Below are positions 36,065-45,902 of a DNA stretch of 64,000 nucleotides, piece by piece. The stretch is from WHSW01 sp963729075 (lineage in GTDB: Bacteria; Actinomycetota; Thermoleophilia; Solirubrobacterales; 70-9). A program made the translations under genes and the position numbers. The DNA is taken from NCBI GenBank assembly GCA_963729075.1, contig CAVSMU010000011.1, positions 62,001-126,000 on the forward strand. Reading direction: 5' to 3'. Below the pieces are notes generated by a model. That model made no database searches. It was not told the origin of the DNA and worked only from the letters and a program-made list of their open reading frames with translations. Position 1 is the stretch's first letter, and each line of letters opens with the position of its first letter.

Positions 36065-37240
36065 TCATTGCGGCCCGGCGGCGCGGGCCAGGGTCGCAGC
36101 GACCGCGCGCCGAAAGCCGGACAGGCTCTGCTCCGGGGTCAACCGGTCCGCGACGACCGCCCGGGCACCGGCGACGAGTCGGGCCGCGAGCTTCGGGTCG
36201 TTGAGCAACCGGATCGCTCCGGCCGCGATCGCAGCCGGGTCGTCGGGCGCCACGAACAGCGCCGACTCGCCGTCGCGCAAGAGCTCCGGGACCGCGCCGA
36301 CCCGGGTCACCACCGACGGGCGGCCGGCGATCGCCGCCTCGAACGGGACGCGGCCGAAGGCTTCGTTGACGCGCACCGGGTTGACGACCAGGTCGGCGGC
36401 GGCGTAGACGTCGGCGATCTCGTCCACGTAGCCGGCGAGGATGACCGCGTCTCGGACCTTCAGCTGCGAGATCAGCCCGACCAGGTACTGCCGGTAGGCG
36501 AGATCCTGCGGGCGCGGAAACGGCTCCCCGGCAATGACCAGGCGGCAGTCCGGGAACGCTGCCAGCACCGCGGGCATCGCGCGGATCAGCGCGTCCTGCC
36601 CGCGGCCCTCGGTCAGATTGCCAACCGCCGCGATGCACGGGGCCTCCGCGGGAATCCCGTACCGCGACCTGAAGCCGGCCCGGTCGCCGGAGCCGTAGCG
36701 GTCGGCGATCGGGGGATAGACCACCTCGATCTCGATTCCCGGCGTACCGGCGAACTGCTTCGCGACCGCCCGCGAGCAGGCGATGATCCCGTCCGCCAGC
36801 CGCCCGGTGAGCGCGACGAGCTGCCGTCTCGCGATGGCGCGCACCGGACCGATCCCCGAGCCGCGGTCGAAAAGCTCGCCGCAGTAGATCAGGGTCGGGA
36901 ACGCGCTCGAGCGCGGCCGCGATCGTGGCCGCCGGCAGCATCGAGGTGACGACGATCACGAGGTCGGGCCGCCGGACGCGGATCAGCTCGCGGAAGTCGC
37001 GAAGCTCGCGCCAGAGGCGGCGCAGGTCCCCGGTCACCCCTCCGCGGCCGCGAGACGGGGCTGTCAGCGCCTCGTAGTCGGCCCGCATGACGTCGGCGAC
37101 CGGCCCGAGCGCGGCCTCCAGGTTGCCGGACCCCGGGATCACGACGTCGAGGTCGACTTCGCCGCCGAGCCAGCCGAGCTCGGCCTCGAGTGAGCGGGAG
37201 GGGCCGCTGGTGTCGGCGAGGTGAAAGACGGCCAGCGCGC
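36065..37240 (-). pseudogene. GT4 glycosyltransferase, frameshifted
   Basis: The N-terminal half reads LAVFHLADTSGPSRSLEAEL and VIPGSGNLEAAL, then RRPDLVIVVTSMLPAATIAA. Near 36885 the frame changes to a full C-terminal half: LADGIIACSRAVAKQFAG, VYPPIADRYGSG, IAAVGNLTEGRGQDALIRAM, VNPVRVNEAFGRVPFEAAIA and a regular end ARAAGPQ. No start codon precedes the first strand in that frame, and the upstream GT2 runs through without a stop, so another lost or gained base near 37240 is likely. A true GT2-GT4 fusion is an alternative reading. Confidence 0.65.
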
Positions 37241-38223
37241 GGCTCGGGCCGCACAGGGGCGCTCTCGGGCCGGGAACGAAGCCGGGTGCGCCGCTTGATG
37301 CGCCGCAGGAGGTTCGCGCCGAGGCTCGCCTGCGGCGCGTGCTCCAGCTCGGCCGGGTAGGGCTCGGTCGGGGCAGCGGCCCGATACCCGTCGACGCGGC
37401 CGCGCAGCCCGGCGACGTTGCGATCGACGATCGCCTGGCCGGCGCAGAGGATTCCGTCGCGCGCCAGCACCCCCGCCAACCGGCCGGCGGTGAGCACGCG
37501 CCACTTGCGCAGCACGTAACCGCGGCCGAAGCCCATCAGGTAGTTCTTTCGCGCCGAGCCCGAGCCCAGGCTCGCGGAATGCTCGTGGACTCCGCGCGCC
37601 CCGGCTGCCAGCTCGCAGCGATGGCCCTCCCGGCGCAGCCTGAGCACCAGGTCGACGTCCTCCCAGTACGCGAACAGGCGCTCGTCGAATCCGCCGGCGG
37701 AGCGGAACGCGGCGCGGTCGAACGCCGCGGCCGCAGCCGACGGCCCGATCGGGTCCGCGACGCCCTCGGCGAGTCGCGAGACCGGCTCGCCGTTCAGGTA
37801 GTCGTAGACCAGCAGCGTCCGGTCGAGCTCCATCCCCGCGCTGTCGATCACGTCGTCGTCGGCCCAGTCGCGCATCACTCCGGCAACCATCCCCACTCCC
37901 CCGCCGGGGTCGACCGGTTCGGAGATCGCCGCGATGAACCCGGGGTCGACGACGCAATCGTCGTTGAGCAGCACCAGGACGTCGCCGTCGCCGCGCTCCG
38001 CGCCCAGGTTGCACGCGCGCGAGTAGCCGACGTTGGCCTCGAGCCGCACCACCTCCACCCCCTCATACCGCTCGCAAAGCGCCCGGACGGCGCCGTCGCC
38101 GGAGCCGTTGTCGACGACGATCGTCTGATGCGCGAGCGTCTGCGCGGCAAGCGACGCGAGCAGCCGCTCGAGCCGCTCGGCGCCGAGCGTCGGCACGACG
38201 ACGGTGACGCTGGAGGCGCTCAC
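37240..38223 (-). CDS. GT2 glycosyltransferase (3' end unresolved)
   Basis: About 320 residues up to the probable end. VTVVVPTLGAERLERLLASL, VVDNGSGDGAVRAL, VLLNDDCVVDPGF as the DxD, and FAYWEDVDLVLRLRREGH as the catalytic base are all intact. The C-terminal helical part (NYLMGFGRGYVLRKWRVL) is normal for the family. GTG 38223 is used as start. The frame stays open to 36889 over the next gene, so the true end was probably lost to an indel near 37240, or the protein is fused to the GT4 that follows. Confidence 0.75.
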
Positions 38224-38278
38224 AACACCCGGATCGCGCTTCGCCAACGAACACGCCTCCCTTGTGCCGGCTCCGCGC

Positions 38279-39232
38279 TCATCGAACGGCCTCGACCACC
38301 ATCGAGCCGCCGCGCCCCGCGATGCCTGCGGCCAGCTCGAGCCCCAGCGCCACCGGCACGAGCAGCGGACCGGCGATCGCCGTGAGCACCAGGTCACGCG
38401 CGATCGTGCCGCGGTCGACGGCCCCGAGATCGCGCTTGATCAGGCGGAAGGCGAAGTCGCGCTCGCGGGTGAGACGGTTGAGCAGCGTCTGCCACATCCC
38501 GAGTGGATTCTGCTCGACCAGCAGGTGGCGAACGCGCACTACGCGCAGGCCGGTGCGCTCGAGAAGGCGAACGAGGCCCGCCCGGGTGAAGTGGGTGCGA
38601 TGCCGCGGTACGTCCTGGTGAAACCACCGGTCGCCGCCGATCCGGGCCTGGAGGCTCGCCAGATCCGGCACCGCGACGATCAGCCGGCCGCCGGGCGCGA
38701 GCCACTCGCGAGCTCGGGCCACGACGGCTCCCGGGTCGGCGGTGTGCTCGAGCGCGTGCCAGAAGACGACCGCGTCCTGGGCGCCGGCGTCGATGGCGGC
38801 CCCCTCCGCGCTCGCGTTGACGACCGGCGCGCCGATCCTCGCCGCGGCCTCACAGGCGCTCGGCGACGGCTCGATCCCGTGCGCCTCGAACCCCGCCGCG
38901 GCCAGCATCGCGACGAAGCGCCCGTCGCCGGCGCCGACCTCGAGCACCCTGGCCCCCTGCGGCACCGAGGCGAGGAACCGCAGGCGGTCGCGCTCGGCCA
39001 ACCGCCGCAGGGGCGCGAGCAGCGGCGCGAACGCCCGCCGCTCCGCCGCGTAGGTGCCGCCCTCGTAGAGGGGGGCGGCCACATCGTCCGCGTCGAGGGT
39101 GACCGCGGTCCCGCAGACGCCGCAGCGGTCGAGCTCGTAGCTGGGGTGGGCGGCGAGCTGAGGGTCGGAGGCCGTCGCAAGGCGCCACCTGCGCATCGCG
39201 GGCGCGCCGCAGGCGGGACATGTGGACGGCAT
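38279..39232 (-). CDS. SAM methyltransferase with N-terminal zinc ribbon
   Basis: A 317-residue protein. Two CxxC pairs (Cys5/8 and Cys37/40) form a zinc ribbon. The Rossmann core follows with RVLEVGAGDGRFVAMLAAAG, FEAHGIEPS, and DAVVFWHALEHTADPGAVVA, and the later VPDLASLQARIGGDRWFHQD is typical of O-antigen and mycobacterial glycan methyltransferases. The C-terminus has a hydrophobic stretch (LLVPVALGLELAAGIAG) that may associate with the membrane. ATG 39232 begins the ribbon directly. The stop of the sugar transferase gene lies 4 bp upstream. Confidence 0.86.
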   Translation of the reverse strand: MPSTCPACGAPAMRRWRLATASDPQLAAHPSYELDRCGVCGTAVTLDADDVAAPLYEGGTYAAERRAFAPLLAPLRRLAERDRLRFLASVPQGARVLEVGAGDGRFVAMLAAAGFEAHGIEPSPSACEAAARIGAPVVNASAEGAAIDAGAQDAVVFWHALEHTADPGAVVARAREWLAPGGRLIVAVPDLASLQARIGGDRWFHQDVPRHRTHFTRAGLVRLLERTGLRVVRVRHLLVEQNPLGMWQTLLNRLTRERDFAFRLIKRDLGAVDRGTIARDLVLTAIAGPLLVPVALGLELAAGIAGRGGSMVVEAVR

Positions 39233-39236
39233 GCCC

Positions 39237-40601
39237 TCAGTAGGCGCCGGAGCCCTTGAGCGCCACCGGGACCGTCTCGACGAGGATCCGCAGGTCGCGG
39301 GCGAGCGAGACGTTCTCGATGTAGTCGAGCTCGACGGCGAGCCGTTCGTGGAACGTCAAGTCGCCGCGGCCGAAGACCTGCATCGGCCCGGTGATCCCGG
39401 GCTTGACGGAGAGCCGGAAGCGGTGCTCCGGCCGGTAGCGCTCGACCAGCTCGACCTGCTCGGGGCGCGGACCGACGATGCTCATCTCGCCGCGGAGCAC
39501 GTTCCAGAGCTGCGGCAACTCATCGAGGCTCAGGCGTCGCAGGACGCGGCCGACCCGGGTAACGCGGGGGTCGGCGGAGAGCTTGAACATCGGCTCGCGC
39601 AGGTCGTCCAGCCTGACCACGTCGGCGAGCCGATCCTCGGCGTCGGCGACCATGGTCCTGAACTTGTGCATCTGGAAGGGCGCCCCGTCGAGCCCGGCCC
39701 GCGTCTGGCTGAAGAAGATCGGCCCGCGGCTGTCGAGCCGGATCGCGAGCGCGATCACGGGGAAGAGCGGCGCCGTCACGAGCAGCCCCAGCGACGAGAC
39801 GACGAGGTCGAAGCCGCGCTTGATCATCGCGGTCGAACGCGAGGGATCCCAGGTCTCGTACTCGAGCACCGGCAGATCCGCGACCCGCGAGAGGCGGACG
39901 GGCCCGGCGCGCCCGCGCAGCGGTGAGATCACGCTCAGCTTCACCTGGCGCTCGCGGCAGAGCTCGACGAGATCGCCGACCTCGCCGGGCTCCAAGCGCT
40001 CGGAGGCGAAGATCACCCGGTCGGCGGCCTCGATCAGCTCGTCGAACGGGCGCCGGTCGCCGTCGGACAGCAGGCTCAGGTGCATGTCCGGGAAGAGCTC
40101 CAGCTTGCGCCGGATCATCTCCGCGAGGGTGCCGTCGCCGACGACGGCGGTGACCTCGCTGGGGGTCATGCGGCGCCACAGCGAGCGGGCCACGGCGCGT
40201 AGGAGCAGGGCTCCCCCCGCCGCGACGAGGAAGGCCTCGACGGCGGCGCGCGGTGCCACCGCGCCGGCCGGTGTCTGCGGCAGGACGAGGGCGAGCAGGG
40301 CGACGCCCGCCCCGGCCCAGGCGATGAGCGCGGGAAGCTCGTCGAACGTCAGGTGCCGGATCGCGGCGTGGTCACGGTCGTAGAGGCCGAGCAGCTTGGC
40401 GATCAGGATCCAGGCCGGCAGCAGCGCCAAAGCCCAGAACGCGTCCGCGGAGGACGCGGCGACGACCACGCTCGCCGCGGCGGCCGCGATCAGGTCGGCC
40501 AACGCGAGCAGGCGGCGACGCAGGGCGTCGCGCCAGAACCGGGACCGCGGGGCCCGGGCTTGTCCGCCCTGGTCTACCTCGACGGAAGTGGGACCCTCCA
40601 T
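39237..40601 (-). CDS. Polyprenyl-phosphate sugar-1-phosphate transferase (WbaP/CpsE family)
   Basis: A 454-residue initiating enzyme. Residues 30-160 hold four hydrophobic segments, a Rossmann-like CoA-binding-type domain follows, and from about 255 the bacterial sugar-transferase domain: KRGFDLVVSSLGLLVTAPLF as the membrane hairpin, MHKFRTMVADAEDRL, SLDELPQLWNVLRGEMSIVG and GPRPEQ. It loads the first sugar phosphate onto undecaprenyl phosphate, the first committed step of the glycan made by this locus. ATG 40601 is used; ATG 40607 is an alternative. It heads the minus-strand operon that includes the zinc-ribbon methyltransferase and the GT2. Confidence 0.9.
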   Translation of the reverse strand: MEGPTSVEVDQGGQARAPRSRFWRDALRRRLLALADLIAAAAASVVVAASSADAFWALALLPAWILIAKLLGLYDRDHAAIRHLTFDELPALIAWAGAGVALLALVLPQTPAGAVAPRAAVEAFLVAAGGALLLRAVARSLWRRMTPSEVTAVVGDGTLAEMIRRKLELFPDMHLSLLSDGDRRPFDELIEAADRVIFASERLEPGEVGDLVELCRERQVKLSVISPLRGRAGPVRLSRVADLPVLEYETWDPSRSTAMIKRGFDLVVSSLGLLVTAPLFPVIALAIRLDSRGPIFFSQTRAGLDGAPFQMHKFRTMVADAEDRLADVVRLDDLREPMFKLSADPRVTRVGRVLRRLSLDELPQLWNVLRGEMSIVGPRPEQVELVERYRPEHRFRLSVKPGITGPMQVFGRGDLTFHERLAVELDYIENVSLARDLRILVETVPVALKGSGAY

Positions 40602-40922
40602 GACCATCCCGAAAGCGTAACCCGGCTCACGGCCAAACGACTCGGCGTCCGGGACCGTGAATGAGTTCTGCTGGCGATCCCAGCGTGGGCAGTGCTTCAG
40701 TTCACGCAGGGGTTGGCCCTCCCACGCGGATCGGGCGATCGCGCGGGTGATCGCGTCGATTGTCGAGTTAGGCACCGTATGCGTGCCTAACACGACAACG
40801 GACGACGATCCGCGCCGGGGCCCTACAAACCCCACCCCTACCCGACCGGTACCACATGCCGCAAACGCCCGAGCCCGCCGGGTCGGCGGAAATCGGTGGG
40901 CAGTCATCTAGCCTCCCGGCCC
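40602..40922. other. Intergenic region with the second hairpin repeat
   Basis: No credible gene is present in these 321 bases between the divergent sugar-transferase and GT-A genes. The region must hold promoters for both, but I see no confident -10/-35 pair. The main structured element is the hairpin repeat at 40761-40797. AT-richer patches near 40815-40835 and 40905-40912 are possible promoter parts. Confidence 0.6.
40761..40797. repeat. Dispersed hairpin repeat, copy 2 (near-perfect)
   Basis: Left arm TGTCGAGTTAGGCAC (40761-40775), loop CGTATGC (40776-40782), right arm GTGCCTAACACGACA (40783-40797). Fourteen of fifteen positions pair. The last 27 bases, 40772-40798, are identical to 6438-6464. 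It lies between divergent promoters, so it is neither a simple terminator nor part of a gene. Confidence 0.85.
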
Positions 40923-41840
40923 TTGAGCGCGGCAACGAGCACTCAACCGGTCGCATTTTTGATCTGCGTCGAGCACGGGCGGCTCGAGAGCGAGGCCGTG
41001 CTGCTCGTGGAGAGCCTGCGCCAGTGGGGCGGCGCCCTCGCTGACGCCCCGGTGTACGCCTTCGCGCCCCGTCCCGCCCTGCACCCGGAGCCGGCGACCG
41101 TCGAGCGACTTCGCTCGCTTGGCGCGACCGTGGTCGACGAGGCCCTCGTCGACCGCTTCGCCGAGATGCCGACCTTCAACAAGGTCAGCGTCTCGGCCTG
41201 GGCCGAGCGCGAGCTCGACTACGAGTTCCTCGTCTTCACGGACTCCGACACCGTCTTTCTCGGCGAGCCCGTTGCGCTCGCCGAGGGCGACTGGGTCGCC
41301 GCTGTGAGGCCGGTCGACCGGCGGATCGCGGGGTCGAAGGGCAAGGGTCGCAACGAGCCGTTCTGGCGCAAGATGTACGCCGAGCTCGGGGTCACCGAGG
41401 AGCCCTTCACCGAGACGACCGTCGGCCAGATGCGCATCCGCGCCTATTGGAACACCGGCCTCGTCGCGGTCCGCCGCAGCGCCGGCCTGTTCGCCGCCTG
41501 GGAGGAGGCGCTCGGGCGCCTGTTCGATGCCGAGATCGTCCAGAAGCGCTGGCCCCAGTTCATGGACCAGCTGAGCTGGGCCGGCGTGACCGCGAACGTC
41601 CACGAGCGCGTCCGGGTGCTCTCCGACGCCTACAACTATCCGTTCCGCCATCGCCAGGCGCTCGTCCCGGCGGCGCGCGACCTCGACCTGCCCGAGATCG
41701 TCCACCTCCACTACCGGCTCTCGTTCCATGTGCCGGACGCGCTCAGCGCGGCCGATCCCCCGTTCGACCCGGCCGGCGACCGCTACCGCTGGCTCGCCGA
41801 CCGCCTGCCGATCGAGCCGATCGTCGACCGCGAGGAGTAG
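40923..41840 (+). CDS. Predicted GT-A-type glycosyltransferase of unknown acceptor
   Basis: About 305 residues. FLICVEHGRLESEAVLLVES opens the domain, MPTFNKVSVSAWAERELDYE is a conserved segment and FLVFTDSDTVFLGEP holds a DxD (DSD) for a metal-nucleotide. QMRIRAYWNTGLVAVRRSAG and FMDQLSWAGV follow the pattern of nucleotide-diphospho-sugar transferases that resemble glycogenin/GT8. No membrane segment is present. TTG 40923 begins next to the first strand; GTG 40896 adds nine residues. It stands alone on the plus strand, divergent from the initiating transferase. Confidence 0.68.
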   Translation: MSAATSTQPVAFLICVEHGRLESEAVLLVESLRQWGGALADAPVYAFAPRPALHPEPATVERLRSLGATVVDEALVDRFAEMPTFNKVSVSAWAERELDYEFLVFTDSDTVFLGEPVALAEGDWVAAVRPVDRRIAGSKGKGRNEPFWRKMYAELGVTEEPFTETTVGQMRIRAYWNTGLVAVRRSAGLFAAWEEALGRLFDAEIVQKRWPQFMDQLSWAGVTANVHERVRVLSDAYNYPFRHRQALVPAARDLDLPEIVHLHYRLSFHVPDALSAADPPFDPAGDRYRWLADRLPIEPIVDREE

Positions 41841-41865
41841 GCGCGCCCCGGCCGTTCCGGCCGGG

Positions 41866-43889
41866 TCAACTCGCCGCTTCGTCGCCGCAGAAGTCCCGCA
41901 GGAGCACGTCGTCGGGCTGGGCGAGCTCGGGGGCGCGCGGATTCAGGGCGCGGGCGTCGGCGGCGCTCGCGCGGGCTCCCGCGAGATCGTCGTCGGCGAG
42001 CGCGAGGCAGCCGGCGACCATGCGCAGCCGCCAGTCGTCGGGTGCGCGATCGATCGCCTCGTCCATCGCCGCCATCGCCGCGTCGAGATCGCCTCCCTGC
42101 TCGTAGACGAGCCCGAGCTGGGTCCGGGGCTCCGCCGCCCACGGCTCGAGGTCGATCGCATCGTTGGCCGCGTCGACCGCCCCCTCGATGTCGCCGCGCG
42201 CCGCGGCCGAGCGGCTCGACTCGAGCGAGTTGTGGGCCAGCAGCAGAAGGCCCGAGGCGCAGATCGACGCCCAGCCGACGAGCAGGATCGCGACGCCCCC
42301 GGCGAACCGCCGCCGGCTGCGCACGGTTCCGAACACGGCCGCCGGCCCGTCGGGCCCGGCACGCGGGGCCAGCGTGGCCGGCCCGGTGAGCACGGCCGCG
42401 GCGATCACGACCGGCCCGAACACGGCCGGCAGGTCCCAGGTCCAGTCGCCGGCCGCGCCGATCGCCCCCGCGACCAGAACCGCGAGGGCGGCGGCGGCGA
42501 TCAGACGGGGAGCGTCCGAGCTGGTCGACGCCGTGCCGGTCCGGCGGCGGCGCGATGGCGTCTGATCCCGGTGACGATGGCGATCGCGAAGAAGGCGAGC
42601 ACCAGGCCCGCGCCGACGGGCCCGAGCTCGCTGAGCGTCTCGAAGAACAGCGAGTGAGCGTTACGGGCCGGGGCGGCGATGCTCCCGTTCTGGTTCCACC
42701 ACGCCTCATAGCCTCCGGCGCCGACGCCGTGCAGCGGCTCGCTCTCGAACGCGTCCACCGCAGCCGACCAGAACTGATAGCGGCCGCTCGAGCCACCGCG
42801 GGCGAGCAGGTTCCGCTCGCTGGAGCCCGAGCCCTCGGCCGCGGTCGGCGTGGCCTTGAAGTCCTCGTAACGCTCGACCGGGTCGGCGACCACGATCGCG
42901 GCGACGACCAGGACCGCGGCGGCGGCGACCGACGCCCTCGCGAGCGCCGGCGGCACCTCGATCCGCGCCAGCGGCGGATCGACCAGCCAGCGCGCAAGGC
43001 CGACCAGCAGCACCACGCCGATCACGAAGAGCAGGAGCTCGTCTCCCTGGCTCGCCGCGAGCTCGCTGCCGGGGCGGTCGAGCAGTTCGTCGCGCGTCGC
43101 CGCGAACGCGATCAGGACCGCGGAGCCGGCGCCGGCGATCGCCAGCCCCGCCACGATCCGCGGGCGCGCCGGGCCGGCGATCAGCAGCACCACGAGGCCG
43201 ATCGCCGCCGCGATCAACCCGCCGCGCGAGGTGCTCGCGTAGATCGCCAGCACCGGGAGCGGGATCGCTGCGACCGCGATCGAACGGCGGGCCCGGCTCG
43301 CTGCGGCGACCCCCAGCCACCCGAGCAGCACGACCGCGATCGCCATCATCGAGGCGAGGCCGTTCCAGTAGCCGATCGGGTAGCTGAGCCTTCCCTGCGC
43401 GACCGGTAGCGAGGCGGCGATCTCGAGGTCGGCGTCGCCGAAGATCGAGGGCTCGAGGCGGCTGCCGAGCGCGATCGCCGCGACCGCGGTGAGGCCGATC
43501 GCGAGTCCGCGCAGCCACTGGGCACCGTCGCCGCGCCTCGCCGCGACGACGGCGAGGGCGAACAACCCGAGGTATCCGAGCGCTCGGACCACGTCCTCGA
43601 ACGCCCGCCCGTCATCGTTCGCCCAGGCGAGCGAGAGCGCGGTAAGCGCCGCGAGGCCGAGCAGGCACGCGCCGGCCGCGATCGCCGGCCGCGGCGGCTC
43701 CGAGCGTGGCATAATGCCGGTCGCAAGCCCCAGCAGCACGGCCGCCCAGACGAACAGAGCGCCGGCTGCGAAGGCGACCGGGCCGTAGCCCCCCTCGGCC
43801 ATCGCGAGTGCCACAATCCCCGCCGCAACTGCGGCCGTGATGGCGTGTTTGCCGGCCAGGTGTCGAATTCGACGTAGGATCGGACGCAC
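41866..43889 (-). CDS. O-antigen-ligase/polymerase-like membrane protein with TPR tail, one frameshift
   Basis: The first 450 residues (from 43889) have 10-12 hydrophobic segments and the Wzy/RfaL-like loop SAAVDAFESEPLHGVGAGGY with ARNAHSLFFETLSELG, the PF04932 signature. Near 42550 the frame changes; the next frame continues smoothly with LAVLVAGAIGAAGDWTWDLP, more membrane segments, and a soluble tail of about two TPR repeats (AARGDIEGAVDAANDAID and QGGDLDAAMAAMDEAID). Such a fused protein would join lipid-linked units outside the membrane, with the TPR part for length control or contacts. If the frameshift is real, the tail is lost. Confidence 0.75.
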
Positions 43890-43933
43890 CGTGTACCCTG
43901 CCGCTGGGGTTGGCGACGGAAGGACTGCGATTG

Positions 43934-44537
43934 ATGACGGAAGGCAGGAAGTCTAGGTGGGGGACTCGCGCGCTTTTCAGCGCGTTCGCCGCGCTTGCGA
44001 TCAGCGGGGCCGTCCCGGCCGTCGCCGCGGCGACACCGGCCGCTGACGAGTACGACCTCAATCTGCCCGAGGCGGACGGCCAGTCCCACGACCCGGCGCC
44101 GCAGAGCGCCGAGGACTCATCGCCTTCCAACGCGCCCGAGCACGCCGAGCCCGGCGCCGGAGCCGGCCACCGATGACGACAGCTCGACCGCCGGCGGCGC
44201 GGCCGCCGGCTCCGGCTCGGGCGGCGGCAATGGCGGCGGGGGCGACGGCGGCGCGACGAGCGGCGGAAGTGGTGGCGGCGACAAGCCCACCAAGCAAGAG
44301 CAGATCGAGGCGTTCGGAAACCCCGTCGACGAGGAGCCGGTCACCAGCCTGGCGGCCGACAGCTCGGACGGCGGCGGAATCTCGACGCCACTGATCCTGC
44401 TCGCGGTGGCAGCCGCGGCGTGCGCCGGGATCGCATTCTGGCGCCTGCGGCGATCGAAGGACTCAGACGACGACACAAGCCAAGAGGGGGGCGCTCGGCC
44501 GTCCGGCGACGTGGCACGCGGCACGCAGTCGTCGTGA
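43934..44537 (+). CDS. Secreted Gly/Ser-rich protein with C-terminal membrane anchor, one frameshift
   Basis: The N-terminus has a signal peptide (RALFSAFAALAISGAVPAVA, then ATPAADEY). An acidic region is followed by a Gly/Ser-rich linker read in a second frame after a shift near 44150, and then QEQIEAFGNPVDEEPVTSLA, a hydrophobic segment (PLILLAVAAAACAGIAFW) and RLRRSKDSDDD. The layout is that of a cell-surface protein held by a C-terminal helix; no LPxTG is seen. The repetitive linker region is a likely place for an indel, real or technical. Its function is unknown; the position next to the ligase and glycosidases suggests a surface role. Confidence 0.6.
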
Positions 44538-44582
44538 CCACCGCCAAGGCGAAGCGGGCGCGCTCACGAGCGCTGGCGCTCG

Positions 44583-44777
44583 GTGCTGCGATCGCCGCTC
44601 GACGACCTGTTGCGCAAGCGCCGCGCCTTCCGGCTCCGAGGTGTGTTCTGGTATTCGTGGCGAGACAAGGACGGCGGCGATCAGATCTGCGCGTGGTGCG
44701 GCCACGCCGGGCTGCGCAACGCGGACGGGTCGGCGAAGCCCGCGTGGGACGCCTTCGTGAAGGTGGCCTCCGGATGA
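44583..44777 (+). pseudogene. 3'-terminal fragment of a clan-A glycosidase gene
   Basis: Sixty-four codons read RGVFWYSWRDKDGGDQICAW, then CGHAGL and AWDAFVKVASG, the C-terminal block of the three glycosidases that follow (VVWYSWQDNLG, CVWC, YVKLTGGS in the first). The catalytic part is missing. The stop overlaps the ATG of the first intact copy (ATGA), showing that it was once the first gene of the same array. Confidence 0.8.
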
Positions 44778-45886
44778 AGTGGACCGCCCGACTGGCGGGG
44801 GTTTGCGCCGTGCTGGGGGCGTTCGCCGCCCTCTGTGCCGGCACGGCGCAGGCGGCGGTGCCGGCCGAGTTCTACGGCGTCACGCCGCAGCGCCCGCTCG
44901 GCAGCGCCGACGTCGACCGGATGGGCCAGGCGCATGTCGGCACGCTGCGCTTCGAGGTCTCCTGGGCGCTGATCGACCCCACGTCCGCCCCGGGCGACTA
45001 CAACTGGGCGGCCACCGATGCGCTCGTCGCCGACGCCGCGCGCAACGGCATCGAGCTGCTGCCGTTCGTCTACAGCACACCGACCTGGGTCGCGACGGAG
45101 CTCGATCGCCACAACTGCTCCGGCGCCGAGTGCTATCCGTTCGCGCCGCGCTCGACACCTGCAAAGCGGGCCTGGGAGACGTTCCTGCGGGACCTCGTGC
45201 TGCGCTACGGGCCGAACGGGGAGTTCTGGACGCTCAACCCGACTCTGCCGAGGGACGAGATCAGGACCTGGCAGCTCTGGAACGAGCAGAACTCCCCCAG
45301 CTTCTACAAGCCGAAGCCGAAGGCGAAGGCCTACGCGAAGCTCCTGGACGCCGCGAGCCGCGGGATCCGCTCAGCCGACGGCGGCGCGGAGATCGTGCTC
45401 GGGGGAATGTTCGGAACGCCGCTCGGCGGGCGCAAGCCCGGGATCTCGGCCTGGAGGTTCCTCGAGGGCCTCTACAACGTGAAGGGCGCGAAGAAGAACT
45501 TCGACGGCGTCGCCCCGCACCCCTACGCGGCGAAGCTCAAGAAGGTCAAGGCCCAGGTCAACCTCATCCGCGACGAGATGCGCGCCGGCCGCGATCGCAA
45601 CGCGGACCTCTGGATCACCGAGCTGGGCTGGGGGTCTGGCGGCCCCAAGAACCCGCTCAACCGAGGACCTCAGGGCCAGGCGCAGCGGCTGAAGCAGGGC
45701 TTCAAGTTCTTCGAGCGCAAGCGCCGCGCCTGGAACGTGAGCAGTGTCGTCTGGTACTCCTGGCAGGACAACCTGGGCGCCGACGCGGGCCTCTGCGTGT
45801 GGTGCCCGCAGTCGGGCCTGCTGAACGAGAGCGGCGGGGAGAAGCCGTCCTACCGCGCCTACGTCAAGCTCACCGGTGGCAGCTAA
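44774..45886 (+). CDS. Secreted clan-A glycoside hydrolase, copy 1
   Basis: A 370-residue protein with a signal peptide cut after about residue 28 (TAQA-AVPAEF). The barrel has TWQLWNEQN with the acid/base Glu171 and LWITELGWG with the nucleophile Glu283, the NE and TE motifs of clan GH-A (GH39/GH5-like). It also has RYGPNGEFW, DGVAPHPYA and WYSWQD. Cysteines come as NCSGAEC and CVWC, likely two disulfides. It is probably exported to cut or transglycosylate the polysaccharide made by this locus. ATG 44774 is coupled to the preceding fragment. Confidence 0.83.
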   Translation: MKWTARLAGVCAVLGAFAALCAGTAQAAVPAEFYGVTPQRPLGSADVDRMGQAHVGTLRFEVSWALIDPTSAPGDYNWAATDALVADAARNGIELLPFVYSTPTWVATELDRHNCSGAECYPFAPRSTPAKRAWETFLRDLVLRYGPNGEFWTLNPTLPRDEIRTWQLWNEQNSPSFYKPKPKAKAYAKLLDAASRGIRSADGGAEIVLGGMFGTPLGGRKPGISAWRFLEGLYNVKGAKKNFDGVAPHPYAAKLKKVKAQVNLIRDEMRAGRDRNADLWITELGWGSGGPKNPLNRGPQGQAQRLKQGFKFFERKRRAWNVSSVVWYSWQDNLGADAGLCVWCPQSGLLNESGGEKPSYRAYVKLTGGS

Positions 45887-45902
45887 GATCCTGGGCCGCA
45901 GA

